57,483 nt of DNA from Rhodocyclaceae bacterium UBA2271 (GTDB taxonomy: Bacteria > Pseudomonadota > Gammaproteobacteria > Burkholderiales > Rhodocyclaceae), in NCBI GenBank assembly GCA_002347405.1, contig DDXB01000068.1:1-57483 (forward strand), given 5' to 3'. The notes below the pieces were generated by a model that had not been told where the DNA came from, did no database searches, and saw only the letters and a list, made by a program, of their open reading frames with translations. Each line of letters starts with the position of its first letter. The stretch's first letter is position 1. The position numbers were made by a program, and so were the translations under genes. Positions 32,640-39,793 of the stretch are shown here, piece after piece.

Positions 32640-34173
32640 AATGGCACTACCATAAGTCATTGGCAAGAAGCGCGTGCTGCTGTTCGACAAGGGCTGCTTT
32701 GAGAATGTGGCGCGGTTGCGTCAGAAGTGGGTGAGGCTTGGGTCGTCGCTTAACCGCACGAGGTTCGACGCGGCCCGGTCGGTGTGGCAAGCGCGATTGG
32801 GCGATCCCGGCGCGCAGACAGGCCTGGCGGAAGGAAAGCCGTCCGCGCGGCGCGTGGCGCAGGCTCTCGTCGAAGGCGCGGATCAATTGCAGGGCTGTCT
32901 TGAAGCTCAACTGGCGCGGTAGCACATGGCCGAGGAATGCCGCCTGGGCCATGACGGCGCGCACCAGGTTGTAGGCCAGCAGATGTACGGCGATTTCTTT
33001 TTGCACCATCTGCGGACTCTTGCAGCGAAGCACCTCCATCTGCATCACCGTCTTGATCGCACGCAAGTCCAGTTCCACCTGCCAGCGGGCATGGTAGAGA
33101 TGCAGCAAGTCCTTCTTGCTGACGTCTGCGGCCTCGACGAGGGTCGTGACCAAGATCAGTCCGCCGACGCGAGCCTCTCGCAGGACCAGGGTTTCAGGCA
33201 TCGTCGCGTAGGTCGCGGCGTCCATCCAGGACGGCCGCTGCGGACGCGCCCACGCCACGACATGATCCTTCGCGCCCAGCCGTCGGCCCCGGCGAAAGTC
33301 GGTGTGCCGCAGTTGATGCTGCCGCATCACGACATCGACCCCTTGCCGAGTCAACCAGGCCAGCAGGAAGTACCCGGAGAAATAGCGATCGCCGATGACT
33401 ATATCTCCCGGCCGCAGACGATCGGCCAACTGCCACAGCAGCGCCGTCTCCCCGCTGCACTTGCCCTCGCAAGGCCCCGTGGCCCATTCCAGCACGGCAC
33501 CGCACGACAACGAGATGATCGCCACCACGCGCGCCAGCGGAAATCCCAGCCCGGCCTTCTGGGTCGGACTCTGGGGGAATTCGGCTTGGTTCGCCGCCGT
33601 GTCGGGCATGGAGACCGTGGTGCCATCGATCAGTTTGACTTCCCGACCGCGCCAGCGCCAGACTTCCGGCTGCCCTGCACGCAGCCGTTCCCCGACTTCG
33701 CGACCGAGCCGTTCGATCAGACTCAGCGCCAGTCGCGCTCGGGCCTTGCAGTAGGGGCCGCTGTTCAGGCTGCACGGCGACTGGTCCAACGCCACCCGCT
33801 GACTTACGCCATGCGCCACCGCATCCTGACAGCTATGGTCCGCGCCCAGCACTTGTTCAATGAACAGCATCAGGGTCTGCATGGGTCCATAGACACGCTC
33901 ACGGTAATCCCCTGCCTCCTCCTCGATCCACTGCAGCAGACTTTGATGCGGTATCACCCGCCCCAATGCGCCGCCCGCTCCCTGAGCAAATCGCTCGCAA
34001 AACCGCTTAACTTGCCCAGCCATTCCCCGCCGCTTGTTATGATCCATTTGGGCTGACCCTCCAGCGTTATGCATCACGGATTCGACACCCGCATCGTAAC
34101 GCTCCGAGTCCGTCAGCCCACCCTCTATCTCCATGGTTTATCGTGGCTTTTTCTTAAGGTAATGCCATTGGGG
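32636..34173 (-). mobile_element. IS4-family insertion sequence
   Basis: Terminal inverted repeats are CCCCAATGGCACTACCATAAG-like (left, 32636-32656) and the complement of CTTAAGGTAATGCCATTGGGG (right, 34153-34173), with two mismatches over about 21 bases. The single transposase gene spans almost the whole element. The left end abuts TGTCTGACCCC and the right end GGGGCCAGGCCCC, both REP-like, so the exact boundary of the four C/G bases and any target duplication are unclear. Confidence 0.8.
32647..34134 (-). CDS. IS4-family DDE transposase
   Basis: A 495-aa transposase, full length for an IS4 group. Catalytic Asp residues are in LIDGTTVSMPD and IVIGDRYFSGY, and the Glu in the YREK-type segment HARWQVELDLRAIKTVMQME. 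It probably starts at 34134 or at the internal MDHNKRR (34047). No frameshift or stop is seen, so it may be active. It lies between the PIN/RHH module and a DUF502 gene. Confidence 0.88.
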   Translation of the reverse strand: MEIEGGLTDSERYDAGVESVMHNAGGSAQMDHNKRRGMAGQVKRFCERFAQGAGGALGRVIPHQSLLQWIEEEAGDYRERVYGPMQTLMLFIEQVLGADHSCQDAVAHGVSQRVALDQSPCSLNSGPYCKARARLALSLIERLGREVGERLRAGQPEVWRWRGREVKLIDGTTVSMPDTAANQAEFPQSPTQKAGLGFPLARVVAIISLSCGAVLEWATGPCEGKCSGETALLWQLADRLRPGDIVIGDRYFSGYFLLAWLTRQGVDVVMRQHQLRHTDFRRGRRLGAKDHVVAWARPQRPSWMDAATYATMPETLVLREARVGGLILVTTLVEAADVSKKDLLHLYHARWQVELDLRAIKTVMQMEVLRCKSPQMVQKEIAVHLLAYNLVRAVMAQAAFLGHVLPRQLSFKTALQLIRAFDESLRHAPRGRLSFRQACLRAGIAQSRLPHRPGRVEPRAVKRRPKPHPLLTQPRHILKAALVEQQHALLANDLW

Positions 34174-34400
34174 CCAGGCCCCTTTTCTTCTCGCGCTCAG
34201 CGCGTCAGGCGCATGCAGTTGGTGCGTAGTCGCACCGCGCACATCCGCCAAATTTGCCGCATTGCGTCATCAACTTGCTGACGATGCAATGCAACCCATC
34301 ACCAATTCGATTAACCTTGCATCCGGACTTCCTGCCCAATGATTGGTGCGACTACAGGGGGTAGGTCAGCCCGACCTCAACATTCCGGATATTCCTCCCG
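34170..34400. repeat. REP-like half site and gene-free stretch right of the IS
   Basis: GGGGCCAGGCCCCTTTT (34170-34186) is a REP-type palindrome. It is followed by G/C stem-loops (GGTGCGTAGTCGCACC, 34221-34236) and GACGATGCAATGC hairpins up to 34310. AGGGGGTAGGTCAGCCCGACC precedes the next gene. No coding region is supported. Confidence 0.55.
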
Positions 34401-35009
34401 ATGAAATACCTCTACCAGTATTTTTTCCGTGGCCTCCTCGCAGCGCTGCCGCTCGGTCTGACGATCTATCTGCTGTACGCATTCCTCTCCTGGACGGAGC
34501 AGTTCGCCTTGTGGTGGCTGCGGCCACTGATCGGGGATTTCAATTTGCCCGGTCTGGGACTATTGATCGGGATAGGTGTCATTGTGCTGCTGGGTTTTGT
34601 GATTTCCCAGCCATACGCACGCAAGCTGCTGTCATTGATCGAGCTGCCGTTTACCAACCTGCCTCTGGTCAAAAGCATCTACTCATCGCTGAAGAATTTC
34701 GCCGACTATTTCGCCCCCAACAGCGAACAACTTGCCCAGCAGGTCGTGATACTCAAAATTCCGGGCAACGAACTCGAAATCGTCGGGCTGATCACCCGGC
34801 AAAGCGTGCGCGGGCTGCCGGAAGGTTTCCAGCAGGGCGACCGGGTCGGCGTCTACCTGCCCATGGGCTACATGATCGGCGGTTACACGGTGTTCGTGCC
34901 CCGCAGCTGGCTTACGCCGATCGACATGACCGTGGAAGAGTTAATGCGTTCTTCGCTGTTCGCCTGGATGGCGAAAAACGACAAACAACCCGGCGAAAAT
35001 TCCGAATAA
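34401..35009 (+). CDS. DUF502 family membrane protein
   Basis: A 202-aa membrane protein of unknown function. It has two N-terminal membrane helices (YFFRGLLAALPLGLTIYLLYAFLSW and LPGLGLLIGIGVIVLLGFVI) and a conserved soluble part with LPLVKSIYSSLKNFADYF and VGVYLPMGYMIGGYTVFVPRSWLTPIDMTVEELMRSSLF. The C-terminus is charged. It is unrelated in function to its neighbours as far as can be seen. Confidence 0.88.
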   Translation: MKYLYQYFFRGLLAALPLGLTIYLLYAFLSWTEQFALWWLRPLIGDFNLPGLGLLIGIGVIVLLGFVISQPYARKLLSLIELPFTNLPLVKSIYSSLKNFADYFAPNSEQLAQQVVILKIPGNELEIVGLITRQSVRGLPEGFQQGDRVGVYLPMGYMIGGYTVFVPRSWLTPIDMTVEELMRSSLFAWMAKNDKQPGENSE

Positions 35010-35051
35010 TCGAAGCACAAGAAAAAGCAGAAAAAAAGAGAAAAGAAGCAG

Positions 35052-35087
35052 AAAAGGGGCCAGGCTCGAATTAATCCTGCCTGGCCC
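35052..35087. repeat. REP half site between DUF502 and the SDR gene
   Basis: The 23 bases at 35052-35074 are identical to the left arm of the REP palindrome inside hypE (36992-37014). A degenerate right arm (CCTGCCTGGCCC) follows. A purine-rich GAAAA-type tail precedes it. Confidence 0.7.
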
Positions 35088-35094
35088 GTGCCAG

Positions 35095-35901
35095 CTAGAA
35101 TGTTCCGGGGTAGGCCCCGCCGTCGAGCAGCCAGTTCTGCCCGGTGATGTAGCCGGCCTGCGCGCTGCACAGCCAGGCGCAGGCGGCGCCGAATTCCGCG
35201 GGGTCGCCGATGCGGCCGGCGGGGATGGTGGTGATGCGCTCGGAGAGCGCCTGCGCGTAGTCGATGCCTTTCGCCCTGGCCTGCGCGCCGACGACATTGC
35301 GGATGCGGTCGGTGTCGAAGAGGCCGGGCAGCAGATTGTTGATGGTGACGTTGTGCCGCACCGTCTTGCGCGCGATGCCGGCGACGAAGCCGGTCAGGCC
35401 GGAGCGTGCGCCGTTGGAAAGGCCGAGGACATCGATGGGCGCCTTGACCGCGCCGGAAGTGATGTTGACGATGCGGCCGAACTTCCGCGCGATCATGCCA
35501 TCCACCGTCGCCTTGATGAGTTCGATGGGGGTCAGCATGTTGGCGTCGAGCGCCTTGAGCCAGTCGTCGCGATTCCAGTCGCGAAAATCGCCGGGCGGCG
35601 GACCGCCGGCGTTGGTGACGAGGATGTCCGGGTCGGGACAGGCGGCGAGCGCCGCCGCGCGGCCTTCTGGGGTGGTGATGTCAGCGCAGACCGCAATTGG
35701 CGCCGTACCCGTTGCGGGGCATTTCATCCCGCCAACGCCGACTTTCCTCAATTCTTCCACTGTCGCTTCCAGCGCTTCGCGGCCGCGCGCGATGATGGTG
35801 ACGTTCACGCCTTCCTGCGCCAGCGCCAGCGCGCAGGCGCGACCCAGCCCCTTGCTTGCGGCGCAGACCAGCGCACGTTTGCCCTGAATGCCAAGATCCA
35901 T
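35095..35901 (-). CDS. SDR family protein lacking the Tyr-x-x-x-Lys motif
   Basis: A 268-aa Rossmann-fold protein of the short-chain dehydrogenase family. It has a near-classical nucleotide site (ALVCAASKGLGRACALALAQEGVNV), NAGG and a conserved C-terminus. Where classical SDRs have YSASKAG it has LSNGARSG, so the catalytic Tyr and Lys are apparently Ser and Arg. That pattern fits the 3-oxoacyl-ACP reductase-like group without the catalytic tetrad. The frame upstream to 36006 is not supported. The loop after helix 2 (KVGVGGMKCPATGTAP) is encoded by the dispersed motif and is absent from typical homologues. Confidence 0.82.
   Translation of the reverse strand: MDLGIQGKRALVCAASKGLGRACALALAQEGVNVTIIARGREALEATVEELRKVGVGGMKCPATGTAPIAVCADITTPEGRAAALAACPDPDILVTNAGGPPPGDFRDWNRDDWLKALDANMLTPIELIKATVDGMIARKFGRIVNITSGAVKAPIDVLGLSNGARSGLTGFVAGIARKTVRHNVTINNLLPGLFDTDRIRNVVGAQARAKGIDYAQALSERITTIPAGRIGDPAEFGAACAWLCSAQAGYITGQNWLLDGGAYPGTF
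35725..35745 (+). repeat. Dispersed ~24-base motif inside the SDR gene (antisense)
   Basis: CATCCCGCCAACGCCGACTTT on the plus strand. The gene is on the minus strand and reads KVGVGGM, as in the fliK-like copy. Confidence 0.65.
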
Positions 35902-35969
35902 CGTGTTCTCCCTTCCTGATCGGCGCCATCCTACTAAAAAACTCGCGCAGGAGAAAACCAGGAAAACCA

Positions 35970-36034
35970 GGGTCAGACCACCGTTTCCGTCAGCCCACTT
36001 GCACACCAGTATTCCTTACTATAAAGTAAGGAAT
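35970..36034 (+). promoter_or_regulatory. REP half site and VapBC operator
   Basis: GGGTCAGACCACCGTTTCC (35970-35988) is a REP half site with a purine-rich tail. At 36011-36034 is a perfect 10-bp inverted repeat with 4-base spacer (ATTCCTTACT and AGTAAGGAAT), 24 bases before the antitoxin ATG. It is the likely binding site of the AbrB-type antitoxin. Confidence 0.7.
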
Positions 36035-36057
36035 CAAGAAATTATTTGGAGGTGCGC

Positions 36058-36300
36058 ATGAGTACGGCAACAGTGAGCAGCAAGGGTCAGATCACAATTC
36101 CGGCTACCGTCCGGGAATCTTTGCATGTTGGTGTGGGCGATCGGGTCGAGTTCGTCGAAATTGCACCGGGCCGTTATGAGTTTGTGGCGGCGACGCGGCC
36201 GGTAAGTGCGCTCCGCGGCATGTTCGGGAAACCGGAAAGACAGGTGTCCATCGAAGACATGAACGCTGCCATCGAGGCACGCGGGGCGTCGGCGCGATGA
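36058..36300 (+). CDS. vapB: AbrB/MazE-type antitoxin (VapB)
   Basis: An 80-aa swapped-hairpin DNA-binding antitoxin. Its N-terminus is MSTATVSSKGQITIPATVRESLHVGVGDRVEFVEI, the hallmark of the SpoVT/AbrB fold. GGAGG lies five bases before the ATG at 36058. It overlaps the PIN toxin by four bases. Confidence 0.92.
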   Translation: MSTATVSSKGQITIPATVRESLHVGVGDRVEFVEIAPGRYEFVAATRPVSALRGMFGKPERQVSIEDMNAAIEARGASAR

Positions 36301-36692
36301 TCGGTCTCGATACCAATGTGCTGGTCCGCTACATAATGCAAGATGACGCGGAGCAGTCCCCTCTGGCCAGCGCGTTAATGGAGTCGCTGACAGTGGCGGC
36401 CCCGGGTTTTGTGACACTGGTAGCGGTGGTCGAAATGAGCTGGGTGTTGGCGTCGTGCTATGGCCTGGATCGCTCCCAGGTGGCCAGCGCGCTGGAAGGC
36501 TTGATCCGCAGCAAGGAGATTGTCGTCGAACACTCGGACATCGTATGGCAGGCGGTGCGCATCTTTCGTGACAGCACAAGCGATTTCGCGGACTGCCTGA
36601 TCGAACGCTCGGCCGTAGCTGCCGGCTGTGTGCGGACGATGACGTTCGACAAAGGTGCCGCAAAATCGTGCGGTATGAAATTGATTCAATAA
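36297..36692 (+). CDS. vapC: VapC-type PIN-domain ribonuclease toxin
   Basis: A 131-aa PIN protein. It starts MIGLDTNVLVRYIMQDD (Asp5), has VVEMSWVL (Glu), and ends ADCLIERSAVAAGCVRTMTFDKGAAK, giving the expected acidic residues. VapC toxins cleave structured RNA such as tRNA or 23S rRNA. It is translationally coupled to vapB. Confidence 0.9.
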   Translation: MIGLDTNVLVRYIMQDDAEQSPLASALMESLTVAAPGFVTLVAVVEMSWVLASCYGLDRSQVASALEGLIRSKEIVVEHSDIVWQAVRIFRDSTSDFADCLIERSAVAAGCVRTMTFDKGAAKSCGMKLIQ

Positions 36693-36782
36693 ACAAACTT
36701 GACACCGGTCTGCGCCAGGGTGCTGAATTAAGTAGTCAATCGAACTAAATTTGAGCCAAGCCATTTTTCCTATTTTCCTCCC
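36693..36782. other. Gene-free gap before hypE
   Basis: It contains a degenerate REP (TTGACACCGGTCTGCGCCAGGG) and TTTTTCCTATTTTCCTCCC. No clear ribosome-binding site precedes hypE. Confidence 0.45.
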
Positions 36783-37934
36783 ATGCCCCGCCAAACCTAC
36801 ATCCGCCCGCTCGACCTGAAACAGGGCCGCATCGACATGAGTCACGGTGCCGGCGGGCGGGCGGGCGCCCAGTTGGTCGAGGAACTGTTCCTGCGCCATC
36901 TGGATAACCCTTTTTTGCGCCAAGGTGATGATGGCGCCGTCCTGCCAGTCCCATGGGGATTCCCTGCGGTCACGCAAACCGAAAAAGCCGAAAAAGGGGC
37001 CAGGCTCGAATTAAATGAGGTGCTTAATTCGAGCCTGGCCCCTTTTCCCTCTTTTCCCTCAGAGGGGAAGCTGGTCCTCAGCACCGATTGCCATGTGGTG
37101 TCGCCGCTGTTCTTCCCCGGCGGCGACATCGGTTGCCTGGCGGTGCATGGCACGATCAACGATGTGGCGATGATGGGCGCCCGGCCGCTGGCGCTGACGG
37201 CGGGATTCGTCATCGAGGAAGGCTTTGCCTTGGCCGACCTCGACCGCATTGTCGCGTCGATGGCGGCTGCATCCCGTGCGGCCGGCGTGCCGGTGGTGGC
37301 GGGCGACACCAAGGTGGTGGAGCGCGGCAAGGGCGACGGGGTGTTCATCACCACGACCGGCTTCGGTGTGGTGCCCGTCGGGGTGGAACTGTCGGGCACG
37401 CGCGCGCGGCCTGGCGATGTGATTTTGTTGTCGGGCAGCATCGGCGACCACGGCATGGCGATCATGAGCCAGCGCGAAAGCCTGGCGTTCGAGGCGCCGA
37501 TCGTCTCGGATACCGCCGCGCTGCACGAACTGGTAGCGGCCATGCTGGCTACGGGGGCAGACCTGCGCTGCCTGCGCGACCCGACGCGCGGTGGGTTGGC
37601 GACGACCCTGAACGAGATTGCCCGCCAGTCCGGCGTGGGCATGCTGCTTGATGAAATGGCGATTCCGCTGCAGCCCGCCGTGGCGGCCGCCTGCGAGTTT
37701 CTCGGGCTCGACCCGCTGTACGTTGCCAATGAGGGCAAGCTCGTGGCTATCGTTGCCTCTGCCGATGCCAACCGGGTGCTGGCGGCCATGTGCACCCATC
37801 CGCTGGGCGCCAAGGCGGCGCGCATCGGTACCGTGCAGGCCGACCCCGGCCATTTTGTGCAGATGACCACCTGCCTGGGCGGGCGGCGCAATGTCGACTG
37901 GCTCGCGGGCGAGCAATTGCCGCGGATTTGCTGA
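36783..37934 (+). CDS. hypE: HypE, hydrogenase maturation carbamoyl dehydratase, with in-frame REP insertion
   Basis: HypE converts a carbamoyl group to cyanide for the [NiFe] cluster; the acceptor is the C-terminal Cys, present here (PRIC). Diagnostic segments are MSHGAGGRAG, LVLSTDCHVVSPLFFPGGDIGCLAVHGTINDVAMMGARPLALTAGFVIEEG, GDTKVVERGKGDGVFI and DPTRGGLATTLNEIA. It is 383 aa, against about 340-350 for the family. The excess is residues about 61-94, encoded by a 23-bp REP palindrome, in the loop before the first core strand. No stop or shift results. A SelD identity is ruled out by the C-terminus. No other hyp or hydrogenase gene is near. Confidence 0.9.
   Translation: MPRQTYIRPLDLKQGRIDMSHGAGGRAGAQLVEELFLRHLDNPFLRQGDDGAVLPVPWGFPAVTQTEKAEKGARLELNEVLNSSLAPFPSFPSEGKLVLSTDCHVVSPLFFPGGDIGCLAVHGTINDVAMMGARPLALTAGFVIEEGFALADLDRIVASMAAASRAAGVPVVAGDTKVVERGKGDGVFITTTGFGVVPVGVELSGTRARPGDVILLSGSIGDHGMAIMSQRESLAFEAPIVSDTAALHELVAAMLATGADLRCLRDPTRGGLATTLNEIARQSGVGMLLDEMAIPLQPAVAAACEFLGLDPLYVANEGKLVAIVASADANRVLAAMCTHPLGAKAARIGTVQADPGHFVQMTTCLGGRRNVDWLAGEQLPRIC
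36992..37046. repeat. REP palindrome inside hypE
   Basis: Two arms (36992-37014 and 37024-37046) are perfect complements over 23 bases with a 9-base loop. The arms begin AAAAGGGGCCAGGC. Purine- and pyrimidine-rich flanks match those of the other REP copies. It is translated in hypE. Confidence 0.9.
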
Positions 37935-38118
37935 ACCCGCGCTTGCTGTGACGGGTTAGCGTCCACTTGCCTCGAAAATATGCCGAAATATAGAGAAAAG
38001 CTGCTCCCGATCCGCTGCTGTGTTGTAAATTACGCCCCGCGTTTCACGGTAACCGGCGTTGTGCGCTGCGCGGCGCTGGTGTGAGTTTGTTCATTTTCCC
38101 GTCTGGAGGAACCGCACG

Positions 38119-39099
38119 ATGAATACAGTCCGTAAGCTCGTTGCCGCTTTTGCCTGCGCAAGTCTCGGCCTCGCCGCCTTTTCTGCCACCGCGCAGACCA
38201 AGTGGGACATGCCCACCCCCTACCCGGTGACCAATTTCCACACCGAGAACATCCAGCAGTTCGCCAACGACATCGACAAGGCCAGCGGCGGCAAGCTGAA
38301 GATCACCTTGCATCCCGGCGGTTCGCTGTTCAAGGCCAACGAGATCAAGCGCGCGGTGCAGGGCGGCCAGGCGCAGATCGGTGAAATCATTCTCAGCGGT
38401 TACTCCAACGAGAATCCGCTGTTCGGCACCGACAACGTTCCATTCCTTGCCACCTCCTATGCCGAGGCGAAGAAGCTTTACGTTGCGCAGAAGCCCGGCC
38501 TCGATGCGCTGCTTGCCAAGCAGGGCCTGAAGATGTTGTTCTCGATCCCCTGGCCGCCGCAGGGCATCTTCACCAAGAACCCGATCAACAGCGCCGCCGA
38601 CCTGAAGGGCGTCAAGTGGCGTGCCTACAATCCGCAGACTTCGCGCATCGCCGAACTGGTCGGCGCCCAGCCGGTGACCATCCAGGCCGCCGAACTGTCG
38701 CAGGCTCTCGCCACCGGTGCGGTCAGCGCCTTCATGACCTCCGGCGCGACCGGCTCCGACGCCAAGGTGTGGGAACAGGTCAAGTATTTCTATGACGCCC
38801 AGGCCTGGCTGCCGAAGAATGCCGTGCTGGTTTCGCAGAAGGCGTTTGACGCCCTCGACAAGGCGACCCAGGACGCCGTGCTGAAAGCTGCGGCCGAAGC
38901 CGATGTGCGCGGCTGGAAAATCAGCGAGGAAAAGACCAAGTTTTACTTGGGCGAGCTGGCCAGGAACGGCATGACGGTAACCCCGCCGTCACCTGCCCTG
39001 CAGGCCGACCTGAAGAAGATTGGCGACACCATGGTGGCCGAATTTATGAAGACGACCGGGGCCGATGGCCAGGCCATTCTGGATGCCTACCGGAAATAA
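38119..39099 (+). CDS. dctP: TRAP transporter substrate-binding protein, DctP type
   Basis: Periplasmic solute receptor of a tripartite TRAP transporter, 326 aa. A signal peptide ends near TAQA (residue 25-26). The body carries DctP features (HPGGSLFKANEIKRAVQGGQAQIGEIILSGYSNENPLFGTDNVPFLATSY, LKGVKWRAYNPQT with the ligand-binding Arg). GGAGG lies 10 bases before the ATG at 38119. It leads dctP-dctQ-dctM. The substrate is unknown; the neighbouring pxp and gcdH genes suggest a 5-oxoproline- or dicarboxylate-like acid. Confidence 0.92.
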   Translation: MNTVRKLVAAFACASLGLAAFSATAQTKWDMPTPYPVTNFHTENIQQFANDIDKASGGKLKITLHPGGSLFKANEIKRAVQGGQAQIGEIILSGYSNENPLFGTDNVPFLATSYAEAKKLYVAQKPGLDALLAKQGLKMLFSIPWPPQGIFTKNPINSAADLKGVKWRAYNPQTSRIAELVGAQPVTIQAAELSQALATGAVSAFMTSGATGSDAKVWEQVKYFYDAQAWLPKNAVLVSQKAFDALDKATQDAVLKAAAEADVRGWKISEEKTKFYLGELARNGMTVTPPSPALQADLKKIGDTMVAEFMKTTGADGQAILDAYRK

Positions 39100-39147
39100 T
39101 CCTTGAACCACGGCGAATGCGAGCAAGGCGCTGATTTAATGAATTGC

Positions 39148-39215
39148 CGTCATTCCGGCGCAAGCCGGAATCCAGGGCAGTCAAAAACTGGACCCCGGCC
39201 TGCGCCGGGGTGACG
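39148..39215. repeat. REP pair between dctP and dctQ
   Basis: Two outward hairpins, CATTCCGGCGCAAGCCGGAATC and CCCCGGCCTGCGCCGGGG, in inverted orientation with CGTCA and TGACG ends. This is a common proteobacterial intergenic repeat type, also at 41881-41952. Confidence 0.75.
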
Positions 39216-39265
39216 CATTAATCAGTATTCGCCGTGGCGAACCATTTTTTCTCGGGCAATCATTC

Positions 39266-39781
39266 ATGAAGCGCGCACTTGATGTGCTGTACGGTGCTGC
39301 GGCCTGGGTCGCGGCGCTGTTCATGATCGGCATACTGGTCATGATCCTGTTGTCGGTCACCGGCCGCCTGTTCGATTTTCATGTGCGCGGCACCGACGCC
39401 TATGCCGGCTACTGCATGGCGGCGGCAGCTTTCCTTGCCATGGCGCATACCTTCAAGCGTGGCGAGCATATCCGTGTCATGCTGCTCCTCGATTTTGCCG
39501 GCCCGCGAACCCGTCATTGGCTGGATATCTGGAGCCACGTGGCGGGCCTGCTGTGCGCGGCGCTGCTGGCCTGGTTCTCGATCCGCCTGGCCTGGCAGTC
39601 ATTCACTTTCCACGACATCTCGCAGGGCAACGACGCCACGCCGCTGTGGATTCCGCAAATAGGCATGGCACTGGGCAGCGCGATCTTTCTGATTGCCATG
39701 GCCGAAAGCCTGCTGATTACCCTGCGTGGTGGCCATGATCGCCGCCGCGACCCCGGCAGCGAACCTGCCCGCAGCGAATAG
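39266..39781 (+). CDS. dctQ: TRAP transporter small permease, DctQ type
   Basis: Four-helix membrane subunit of 171 aa. It contains the DctQ segments GEHIRVMLLLD and NDATPLWIPQIGMALGSAIFLIAMAESLL. The 166-base gap after dctP holds a REP pair; dctM follows 12 bases later. Confidence 0.9.
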   Translation: MKRALDVLYGAAAWVAALFMIGILVMILLSVTGRLFDFHVRGTDAYAGYCMAAAAFLAMAHTFKRGEHIRVMLLLDFAGPRTRHWLDIWSHVAGLLCAALLAWFSIRLAWQSFTFHDISQGNDATPLWIPQIGMALGSAIFLIAMAESLLITLRGGHDRRRDPGSEPARSE

Positions 39782-39793
39782 AAAGGCCTATAC

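Noticed and set aside
32453..32640. A RAYT transposase gene between the REP halves
   Set aside because: Only a short coding fragment without the HUH or Tyr motifs is present.
36783..37934. SelD (selenophosphate synthetase) as identity
   Set aside because: The fold is shared, but the C-terminal PRIC and segments such as GDTKVVERG and DPTRGGLATTLNEIA are those of HypE.
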